DNA of 6,589 nucleotides from Bordetella parapertussis (GTDB taxonomy: Bacteria; Pseudomonadota; Gammaproteobacteria; Burkholderiales; Burkholderiaceae_B). The stretch spans positions 1 to 6,589 of the forward strand of contig CAMCWG010000170.1 of NCBI GenBank assembly GCA_945882005.1, read 5' to 3'. The notes under the pieces were generated by a model. It ran no database searches, had not been told where the DNA came from, and worked only from the letters and a program-made list of their open reading frames with translations. This document shows, one piece after another, positions 1 to 5,400 of this stretch (position 1 is its first letter; every line of letters begins with the position of its first letter). The position numbers and the translations under genes were made by a program.

Positions 1-467
1 TCTCACGGTACACCCATATTTGGGGTTGGGCAACCTGGCGACGTGCCTGGCAGCACTACGACAGAGATATCGCGCTTTGGCCTGCATTTGATCAAGAGGG
101 CTGGTTGCAAAAGTTGTTCGCGCGTCCAGAGGAACAGAAGTACTGGCAACAGTCTTTTGAGTGGGTCCACGGCGGCCAACTTGATACCTGGGACTGCTCT
201 TGGACGTTTGCCGCCTTACTAAGAGGTATGCTGCAGGTTGTACCAAACGTGAACTTAATATCAAACATAGGCTTTGGTGCGGACGCAACGCATACCCATA
301 TTGTCAGCGAGCACGCAAACTTGCCAACTGCAGCAATGCAGTTTCCACTAAAGCATCCGGCGTTTGTACTCGCTAATGTCGAGGCTGATCAGTTTATTTC
401 AGAGCAACAAATTGCACCATCATTTGCCACGCGGCAGTGGCGGCGCATTAAAAAGCATCTTGGCTAA
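1..467 (+). CDS. HlpA-like nucleotide-diphospho-sugar transferase, C-terminal part (5' end outside window)
   Basis: The reading frame is open from base 3 to the TAA at 465-467, giving 154 visible C-terminal residues. A TTG at 105 is not the real start, because conserved sequence continues upstream of it. Visible landmarks are W-G-W-A-T-W-R-R-A-W at about residues 7-16, T-W-D-C-S-W at 62-67, and the block L-I-S-N-I-G-F-G-A-D-A-T-H-T at 85-98. From memory, this pattern marks proteins annotated as 'hemolytic protein HlpA-like' or nucleotide-diphospho-sugar transferase. They are usually about 300 residues, so roughly half is missing, including the N-terminal GT-A nucleotide-binding part. The hemolysin name is historical; a glycosyltransferase role fits the fold and this neighbourhood. 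The protein is probably cytosolic, with no membrane segment in the visible part. The stop lies 10 nt before the next glycosyltransferase gene, implying one operon. The sugar transferred is unknown. Confidence 0.8.
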   Translation, partial: SRYTHIWGWATWRRAWQHYDRDIALWPAFDQEGWLQKLFARPEEQKYWQQSFEWVHGGQLDTWDCSWTFAALLRGMLQVVPNVNLISNIGFGADATHTHIVSEHANLPTAAMQFPLKHPAFVLANVEADQFISEQQIAPSFATRQWRRIKKHLG

Positions 468-477
468 ACTCGGGTCT

Positions 478-1590
478 ATGCGTATCGCCTTTGATTCTCA
501 GATTTTTTGTTTGCAACGGACTGGTGGCATCTCTCGCTATTTCGGCAAATTAGCAGATGGGCTCGTTGACGCTAAAAATGAGGTGGGGATATTTGCACCC
601 TATCACCGTAATCTGTATCTTGGTGCGTTACCCGACGGCGTCGTGCATGGGACTGGACCACACCAATTCCTTCCAAGAACTGCCGGCTTGATGGCTCGGG
701 TCAACGCACTGCGTGCCGAAAGGTCTTTAAGAACCTGGGCGCCAGAAATCGTACATGAAACTTATTTCTCGCCTCGTCCCGCATTATCCGGACACCAGCC
801 GGTTGTCTTGACTGTCTTTGACATGATCAGTGAAATGCCGGAGTTCAATCCAGCTGGAGTAGTGGCAAGAGCGCAATCACCCAAATATCAAGCAGTGATG
901 CGAGCTGATCACATCGTTTGTATTTCTGAATCAACCCGGTCAGATCTATTAAATATTTTTGATGTGGACTCGCGTAAGATCTCGGTCGTCCATTTGGGTT
1001 GTGAGCCCCCCAAAAAAAATCTACAAAAAAATGGTTTAACTCAGAGCTTGCTTCCCCAGAGCCCATATCTACTCTATGTCGGTCAGCGGGCAGGGTATAA
1101 GAACTTTGGGGCTTTGATTCAGGCGCTTGGGCGCTCAGCTAGCCTTAAAAACAAGATACACCTGGTAGCTTTTGGCGGTGGTCCTTTTTCTGAAGCCGAA
1201 CAAAGTCTAGTGAGGCAGGCTGGTATCGAGGCCTCTTTTGTCAGTCAGATAGAAGGGGATGACGCGTTACTCGTGCAAGCCTATCTGGGAGCGACAGCGC
1301 TTGTTTACCCCTCAGTCTATGAAGGATTTGGCTTGCCTCCAATTGAGGCCATGGCTTATGGATGTCCGGTAATTAGTAGCAATACCAGTTCGATGCCTGA
1401 GGTGATTGACAGCGCAGCTGAGTTTTTTGATCCCTTGCAAATAGACGAAATTTCTGCCGCGATTGAGCGAGTGGTGCATTCGGATGCCCGACGAAGCGAG
1501 TTAATTCGCTTGGGTGTTTTGCGAGCCAAATTGTTTTCGTGGCAGGAGTGCGCTAGCAAGACGGCAACTATTTATCGGGATTTACTGTAA
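478..1590 (+). CDS. GT4-family glycosyltransferase (first of three in tandem)
   Basis: The product is 370 residues, a normal length for a GT-B retaining glycosyltransferase. The ATG at 478 is chosen because the protein then opens with M-R-I-A-F-D and the N-terminal T-G-G-I-S-R-Y-F (15-22), the usual first loop of GT4 enzymes. In-frame TTG codons upstream at 364 and 460 would only add residues from the overlap with the previous gene. The ribosome-binding site is poor (only CGGG close to the ATG), so translation may depend on the upstream gene. The C-terminal nucleotide-sugar domain begins at Y-L-L-Y-V-G-Q-R (about 197-204) with the phosphate-contacting Lys at 208. The E-x7-E motif is Y-E-G-F-G-L-P-P-I-E, with E282 and E290. 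The tail carries S-W-x-x-C-A (354-359), as in the third GT4. It resembles mannosyltransferase-type GT4 enzymes of O-antigen clusters, but donor and acceptor cannot be assigned. It presumably extends a lipid-linked oligosaccharide at the inner face of the cytoplasmic membrane. Confidence 0.9.
   Translation: MRIAFDSQIFCLQRTGGISRYFGKLADGLVDAKNEVGIFAPYHRNLYLGALPDGVVHGTGPHQFLPRTAGLMARVNALRAERSLRTWAPEIVHETYFSPRPALSGHQPVVLTVFDMISEMPEFNPAGVVARAQSPKYQAVMRADHIVCISESTRSDLLNIFDVDSRKISVVHLGCEPPKKNLQKNGLTQSLLPQSPYLLYVGQRAGYKNFGALIQALGRSASLKNKIHLVAFGGGPFSEAEQSLVRQAGIEASFVSQIEGDDALLVQAYLGATALVYPSVYEGFGLPPIEAMAYGCPVISSNTSSMPEVIDSAAEFFDPLQIDEISAAIERVVHSDARRSELIRLGVLRAKLFSWQECASKTATIYRDLL
1006..1031 (+). repeat. 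Clustered homopolymer tracts (C6, A8, A7) inside the first GT4 gene
   Basis: The sequence shows C6 at 1006-1011, followed directly by A8 at 1012-1019, then A7 at 1025-1031. These bases encode P-P-K-K-N-L-Q-K-N at about residues 177-185, the hinge between the two Rossmann domains. The runs are possible sites of polymerase slippage or indel mutation. Of the two alternative frames, one stops at 1037-1039 and the other near 1098, so slippage would leave only the N-terminal domain. The tracts are seen directly; any function is inference. Confidence 0.6.
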
Positions 1591-1628
1591 TGCCTTATTT
1601 GCAATTGACTGGCCCCGCGCTGAGATGA
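1590..1628 (+). other. Possible 12-codon coupling cistron between the first two GT4 genes
   Basis: An ATG at 1590-1592 shares its A with the TAA of the upstream gene (TAATG). The frame runs 12 codons (M-P-Y-L-Q-L-T-G-P-A-L-R) to a TGA at 1626-1628, which overlaps the ATG of the next gene at 1625 (ATGA). A GGGA at 1577-1580, 9 nt upstream, could serve as a weak ribosome-binding site. The next gene has almost no Shine-Dalgarno sequence of its own, so a terminating ribosome could re-initiate. The peptide matches nothing I recognise, and the arrangement could be chance. Confidence 0.35.
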
Positions 1629-2710
1629 AAATACTCTACCTCTACTCAGAGATCATGGGCTACAACCTGCCTATATTTGCAGAGTTGGCTCTGCATCATG
1701 GTGCAGAGGTGCATGTTGTGCATTGGGACAAAAATAAGTTGACGCCATTTTCTCCCGAACCTATTTCGGGCGTTACGTTTTACGCACGTTCTTCTTATAC
1801 CGATATAGAACTTCAGTCGTTTGTTAAAAAGATGACGCCTGATTTGATCTACGTTTCAGGTTGGATGGACCATGGCTACCTAAGTGCTTGCGCATCGGCA
1901 AAAGAGCGTGGCACGACAGTCGTTGTAGGTTTTGATAGCCAGTGGACAGGGTCCTTGCGACAGCGCTTGGGTGCTCTATTCATGCGACTGCACTTTCGTA
2001 AGAAGCACTTTTCCTTTGCTTTTGTGCCAGGGCCCTTACAAGCTGCGTATGCGAGAAACATTGGTTTTACCGAAGAGGAAATTATTCCTAATTTGTTGAG
2101 CGCGGATACGGCAATATTTGAGCAAGCAGCGGGGACCTTGGATCACTCGAAACTATCGGCTTATCCGCAGAATTTTCTTTACGTTGGCCGCTTTGCAGAA
2201 ATGAAAGGCATTGATATTTTGGTTAAGGCCTTTGAGATTTACAAAGAAAAATACAAAGGGACGTGGACGCTGACTTGTATCGGGAACGGACCTATGCTTG
2301 ACCTCCTATCCCAGAATCCAGACATCATCACGCATGCGTTCATGACGCAACCGGAGCTGGTCAAGCAAGCGTCTGAGGCGGGTGCATTTATATTGCCTAG
2401 TCGGCTTGATCCCTGGGGCGTCGTTGTGCACGAGTTTGCAGCTGCGGGGTTGCCACTGATTCTGTCTAATCACGCGGGTGCGCGTGAGCAATTTTTAGTC
2501 GAAGGTCAAAACGGCTATACCGTTAAAGATGATTCACCCGAAGCATTAGCAAATGCGATGCAGAAGATTTCCACGCAAAGCAATTCGAACTTAATTCAAA
2601 TGGGTAAGCTAAGCGCCACGCTTGCCAAAAAAATTAATCCATCGATTTCTGCAATGAGCTTTCTTTCTGCGCTAGATCGCCGAGAGCGAATCAAGAGGCA
2701 AGTTCAATGA
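1625..2710 (+). CDS. GT4-family glycosyltransferase (second of three; D-x7-E variant motif)
   Basis: The product is 361 residues starting at M-K-I-L-Y-L-Y. The frame is open further upstream, but the only earlier starts would lie inside the previous gene, so ATG 1625 is the natural choice. The C-terminal GT-B domain begins at F-L-Y-V-G-R-F (184-190), with A-E-M-K-G-I-D (191-197) supplying the conserved Lys194. The usual E-x7-E signature reads L-D-P-W-G-V-V-V-H-E, so the first acidic residue is D262 and the second E270. The segment S-N-H-A-G-A-R-E (281-288) fits the region after the motif. No membrane span is seen; the C-terminus is basic (D-R-R-E-R-I-K-R). It lacks the S-W-x-x-C-A tail shared by the first and third GT4 proteins and so belongs to another GT4 branch. 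Its stop overlaps the next start by 4 nt. Family membership is secure; donor and acceptor are unknown. Confidence 0.9.
   Translation: MKILYLYSEIMGYNLPIFAELALHHGAEVHVVHWDKNKLTPFSPEPISGVTFYARSSYTDIELQSFVKKMTPDLIYVSGWMDHGYLSACASAKERGTTVVVGFDSQWTGSLRQRLGALFMRLHFRKKHFSFAFVPGPLQAAYARNIGFTEEEIIPNLLSADTAIFEQAAGTLDHSKLSAYPQNFLYVGRFAEMKGIDILVKAFEIYKEKYKGTWTLTCIGNGPMLDLLSQNPDIITHAFMTQPELVKQASEAGAFILPSRLDPWGVVVHEFAAAGLPLILSNHAGAREQFLVEGQNGYTVKDDSPEALANAMQKISTQSNSNLIQMGKLSATLAKKINPSISAMSFLSALDRRERIKRQVQ
2693..2698 (+). promoter_or_regulatory. Ribosome-binding site of the third GT4 gene
   Basis: AAGAGG lies 8 nt upstream of the ATG at 2707, inside the end of the previous gene. It supports the start that creates the ATGA overlap. 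Confidence 0.6.
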
Positions 2711-3855
2711 AGGTCGCAATCGACGCCTCTCGGGTACGCTCTGGAGGCGGTATCGCGCACCTTATCGGAATTTTAAGTGCCAGTGAGAGCGCCCCTGTTG
2801 AAATCGCTGAAGTACATGTTTGGGCATATAGAAGCTTGCTTGATCGCCTACCCAATCACGTATGGATTGTGAAACATCATCCCGAGGCGGCGGAACGATC
2901 TGTGGTGACACAGCTTTACTGGCAAGCAACTAAGCTGGCTGAAGAAATTCGTGCCGCAGGCTGTGACATCTTATTTGCAGCAGATGCAAGTACCCTTTGC
3001 CGCTTTACGCCGATGGTTGTACTGAATCAAAACATGTTGCCGTATGAAGACGGAATGGTTTCTATCTTCGGATGGACGCGAGAGCGCTTGCGACAGCACT
3101 TTATTCATCAAGTCCAAAAACAGGCGTTCAAGGAGGCAGACGGAAATATTTTTTTAACAAACTATGCTGCGACACAAGTACAAAAGCATACAGGCCCTAT
3201 TAATAATCCCACTTGTATTGCTCATGGTGTCGACGCCTTATTTGTAAGCACACAGCACACTTCCCAATGGCCAGCTTCAAACGAGCGGCCTATTCGTTGT
3301 GTCTATGTTTCCCCCATCTATGAATACAAATACCAATGGGTAGTCGTTCGAGCAATCAAACTGTTACGAGACCGCGGCATAAATATCGAACTTAACTTGG
3401 TTGGTGGAGGCGGAGCGCGTGCAAGACGTATCCTCGCTAAACAGATCAGACATTCCGATCCAGATGGTCAATTCGTAAAAGTTGAAGAGTTTTTGCCCCA
3501 CGCCGCGATTGCAGAGCGTTTGTCCCAATGTGATATTTTTATCTTTGCCTCAGGGTGCGAAACCTTTGGGATCTCGTTGCTTGAAGCGATGACGGTGGGC
3601 CTACCTATCGCTTGCTCGAACCGCAGTAGCTTGCCAGAAACTTTGCAGAACGCTGGGGTATATTTTGACCCTAAAGACGATGCCTCTGTGGCGCAAGCAG
3701 TGGATACACTGATCCAGAATGCTGGCCTGCGTGAGCAACTGAGTCTTCAAGCAAAAGAATTGGCGCGACACTACTCTTGGGAGAAATGTGCGACACAAAC
3801 ATGGGCGTTTCTCTGTACTATTTACCAGCAGTCGAAACTATCGGTGAATGCATGA
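2707..3855 (+). CDS. GT4-family glycosyltransferase (third of three)
   Basis: The product is 382 residues. ATG 2707 is supported by an AAGAGG sequence 8 nt upstream, a 4-nt ATGA overlap with the previous stop, and the typical opening M-K-V-A-I-D-A-S with a glycine loop G-G-G-I at 13-16. The C-terminal domain begins at C-V-Y-V-S-P-I-Y (198-205) with K208 in the sugar-nucleotide phosphate position. L-V-G-G-G-G (231-236) follows, and the E-x7-E motif is C-E-T-F-G-I-S-L-L-E with E285 and E293. The stretch S-S-L-P-E-T (307-312) and the tail Y-S-W-E-K-C-A (356-362) parallel the first GT4 protein, suggesting that these two are closer to each other than to the intervening gene. The role is presumably transfer of one sugar during repeat-unit assembly at the cytoplasmic membrane. 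The stop overlaps the next gene by 4 nt (ATGA at 3852). Substrate is not assignable. Confidence 0.9.
   Translation: MKVAIDASRVRSGGGIAHLIGILSASESAPVEIAEVHVWAYRSLLDRLPNHVWIVKHHPEAAERSVVTQLYWQATKLAEEIRAAGCDILFAADASTLCRFTPMVVLNQNMLPYEDGMVSIFGWTRERLRQHFIHQVQKQAFKEADGNIFLTNYAATQVQKHTGPINNPTCIAHGVDALFVSTQHTSQWPASNERPIRCVYVSPIYEYKYQWVVVRAIKLLRDRGINIELNLVGGGGARARRILAKQIRHSDPDGQFVKVEEFLPHAAIAERLSQCDIFIFASGCETFGISLLEAMTVGLPIACSNRSSLPETLQNAGVYFDPKDDASVAQAVDTLIQNAGLREQLSLQAKELARHYSWEKCATQTWAFLCTIYQQSKLSVNA
3843..3847 (+). promoter_or_regulatory. Weak ribosome-binding site of the GT2 gene
   Basis: GGTGA sits only 4 nt before the ATG at 3852. The site is weak and close, so initiation probably relies largely on ribosomes finishing the overlapping upstream gene. 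Confidence 0.35.
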
Positions 3856-4613
3856 AATTTTCGATTGTGACGATCTCGTTTAATCAACGAGAGTATCTTG
3901 AAGCCTGTATCGAATCAGTCTTGAGTCAACAAGGTGTGGATGTTGAGTACATCGTGGTTGATCCTGGGAGTACAGATGGTAGCCGCGAGCTCATTGCATC
4001 GTACGGCGATCGGCTCACTTCTGTTTTTGAGGCAGATGCCGGGCCAGCAGATGGGCTGAATAAAGGTTTTTCTAAAGCGACCGGTGATATTTACGGCTTT
4101 ATTAATTCTGATGACTACCTGTTGCCGGATGCATTGCGATGCGTAGAAAGTTTCTTTGATGGGAAAAGTCGCGATTCGAATACATTTGTCACGGGACATG
4201 GCTTGATCGATTATGGCGTTCAGCCTTTAACGCCCGTGTTTCCAAACGTCTTAAGTGCTGAAGGGATGGTGCAACTCGCTGATATTGTGTTCCAGCAGTC
4301 TACATTTTTTCCGGCTAACTTGTATCGAGCGGTCGGTGGTTTCAATGTCAATAATCGGACGTGCTGGGACTATGAGTTATTTCTACGCTTCTTGTTGAAT
4401 GGAGCGAACCATAGCGTAGTGGATCAACAACTTGGTGTTTTTCGCTTGTACGAAGGGTCTATTTCTGGATCTGGAAATCTACAGGAGCGCTGCTTAGAGG
4501 ACGTAGATGCCCTCTTTTTAGAAATTAAAGGGCGTGAGAGAAATTGTCTAGACAACGTAAAAAAATATTACTTGCGCTTGCTGCGGGAGCTCAAGAGAAA
4601 GTTAGGTGTTTAG
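3852..4613 (+). CDS. GT2-family glycosyltransferase
   Basis: The product is 253 residues, a compact single-domain GT-A inverting transferase. ATG 3852 gives the family opening M-K-F-S-I-V-T-I-S-F-N-Q (1-12); an upstream in-frame ATG at 3777 would add residues read out of frame through the previous gene. The nucleotide-binding motif is V-V-D-P-G-S-T-D-G-S (35-44), using D-P-G-S in place of the commoner D-G-S. The metal-binding DxD equivalent is N-S-D-D (85-88). Q-Q-S-T-F-F (148-153) and W-D-Y-E-L-F-L-R (172-179) fit the acceptor side, where D173 or E175 may hold the catalytic base position. F-R-L-Y-E-G-S (197-203) is also typical of this subfamily. The last 17 residues (237-253) are rich in Lys, Arg and Leu and could form an amphipathic helix on the membrane. 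It overlaps the previous gene by 4 nt and is the last gene of the + strand operon. Substrate is unknown. Confidence 0.92.
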   Translation: MKFSIVTISFNQREYLEACIESVLSQQGVDVEYIVVDPGSTDGSRELIASYGDRLTSVFEADAGPADGLNKGFSKATGDIYGFINSDDYLLPDALRCVESFFDGKSRDSNTFVTGHGLIDYGVQPLTPVFPNVLSAEGMVQLADIVFQQSTFFPANLYRAVGGFNVNNRTCWDYELFLRFLLNGANHSVVDQQLGVFRLYEGSISGSGNLQERCLEDVDALFLEIKGRERNCLDNVKKYYLRLLRELKRKLGV

Positions 4614-4634
4614 TTGTCTGAGTTGGGGTAACCA

Positions 4635-5300
4635 TTAGGGCTTTCGAATCACGCCACATTTGTTCCCGATAATTTCAGGCTTAAACCCTCGCTCTTCACA
4701 AAATTCCATATATGCTTGGTAGGCGCCATCGTAAACATTATTGTTCAGGACGTCATCGCAAACAATCGCACCGCCACTAATCAACGCATCAAACAGTTTA
4801 GGCAACGTGTTTTTTGTAGGTAGGTACAAATCGACGTCTAAAAATACGAGCTTGATGGGTGACAGGGCGCTATAGTCGACCGCTGAGCAGTCAGCTTTAA
4901 CTGGAATAACAAAAGGAAAGTCTGCGAAGTTCTTTGACCACACAGCAAAGTCGTTGTAACCAAAAGCGGTAAGCTCAGCCATGGCTTTGCCGCGTTCACG
5001 AACCTCGAAGTCTAAGTCTGCTTGTGTAAAGGAATCAAAGGTATCAATTGCGTACAAGGTTGTCGTATGTTCGATTTTTTGTTTGCGAATATGTTCACAT
5101 AAAAACCGTGTCGTGAGGCCTCGAGCGACACCAATTTCGATCACGCTTCCTTTAACCTCTTTAAACTTTTCTATTTCGTTGATCAGATACGTGAGTTGAA
5201 TGGGTTCGATGTTGTAGCGATAGCTTGGTGCAGCAAATTGCGTGTGTTTAAACACGAAGGCTTTGGTTGTCTCTTTAAGGGACTTTATTAAGCTAGACAT
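4635..5300 (-). CDS. Class I SAM-dependent methyltransferase, TylF/macrocin O-methyltransferase-like
   Basis: The product is 221 residues, read on the minus strand from an ATG at 5300-5298 with AAGG five bases before it. Motif I is V-I-E-I-G-V-A-R-G (53-61), binding S-adenosylmethionine. Y-A-I-D-T-F-D-S-F (83-91) holds the acidic residue expected to contact the ribose. F-L-D-V-D-L-Y (153-159), P-T-K-N-T-L (161-166) and G-G-A-I-V-C-D-D (176-183) follow. The paired acidic residues D155/D157 and D182/D183 match the metal-binding arrangement of the TylF/MycF family, which O-methylates sugar hydroxyls. I infer methylation of a sugar in the polysaccharide, or of its nucleotide-sugar precursor. There is no signal peptide or membrane segment, so it is cytosolic. 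It converges on the GT2 gene with a 21-nt gap and diverges from the membrane-protein gene, so it is transcribed separately from both. The family call is strong; the sugar substrate is inference. Confidence 0.85.
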   Translation of the reverse strand: MSSLIKSLKETTKAFVFKHTQFAAPSYRYNIEPIQLTYLINEIEKFKEVKGSVIEIGVARGLTTRFLCEHIRKQKIEHTTTLYAIDTFDSFTQADLDFEVRERGKAMAELTAFGYNDFAVWSKNFADFPFVIPVKADCSAVDYSALSPIKLVFLDVDLYLPTKNTLPKLFDALISGGAIVCDDVLNNNVYDGAYQAYMEFCEERGFKPEIIGNKCGVIRKP

Positions 5301-5305
5301 ACAGA

Positions 5306-5309
5306 CCTT
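5306..5309 (-). promoter_or_regulatory. Ribosome-binding site of the methyltransferase gene
   Basis: On the minus strand AAGG precedes the ATG by 5 nt. It supports the start at 5300. Confidence 0.55.
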
Positions 5310-5352
5310 AGGTTGTGACCTATTGATGCAATTGATTGGATAATATGCCTAG

Positions 5353-5358
5353 ATTATA
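5353..5358 (-). promoter_or_regulatory. Candidate -10 box for the methyltransferase gene
   Basis: On the minus strand these bases read exactly TATAAT, about 50 nt upstream of the methyltransferase ATG, giving a plausible leader of about 45 nt. No good -35 hexamer stands 16-18 nt further upstream. A TTGGCG (5371-5376) is present but only 12 nt away. The box is therefore weak or needs an activator. The region is A/T-rich, so chance occurrence is possible. Confidence 0.35.
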
Positions 5359-5400
5359 TCCGCCGTATATCGCCAACGTTCTTTTTTGGTTTCCTTCCTC

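Larger units (their letters stand above)
5301..5400. promoter_or_regulatory. Divergent intergenic region between the methyltransferase and membrane-protein genes
   Basis: This 100-bp gap must hold the promoter for the minus-strand methyltransferase and probably one for the + strand membrane-protein gene. On the + strand the best pair I see is TTGATT (5332-5337) and TTATAT (5354-5359), 16 nt apart, which is a poor match to a sigma-70 promoter. An imperfect inverted repeat spans 5338-5361: the outer five bases GGATA/TATCC pair perfectly, and 7 of 9 pair overall. The hexamer ATTGAT occurs twice (5322-5327 and 5331-5336). These could be regulator sites, but no known operator is recognised. Confidence 0.35.

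Noticed and set aside
105..467. Start of the first gene at TTG 105
   Set aside because: The frame is open to the window edge, and a conserved W-G-W-A-T-W-R-R-A-W block lies upstream of this codon, so the gene begins outside the window.
364..477. N-terminal extension of the first GT4 from TTG 364
   Set aside because: It would overlap the previous gene by about 100 nt, and the added residues resemble no GT4 start; M-R-I-A-F-D at 478 does.
3147..3156. T-run in the third GT4 gene as a slippage site
   Set aside because: It is a single run of about seven T encoding ordinary residues (I-F-L), without the clustering seen at 1006-1031.
3915..4199. 94-codon minus-strand open frame opposite the GT2 gene
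   Set aside because: The + strand carries the GT2 nucleotide and metal motifs exactly here; the antisense frame has no domain or ribosome-binding support that I can see.
4544..4555. Perfect 12-bp palindrome TTGTCTAGACAA as a terminator or operator
   Set aside because: It lies inside the GT2 coding region. As a hairpin it has only a four-pair stem around CTAG with no strong T-run, so it is too weak for an intrinsic terminator, and no second copy suggests an operator.
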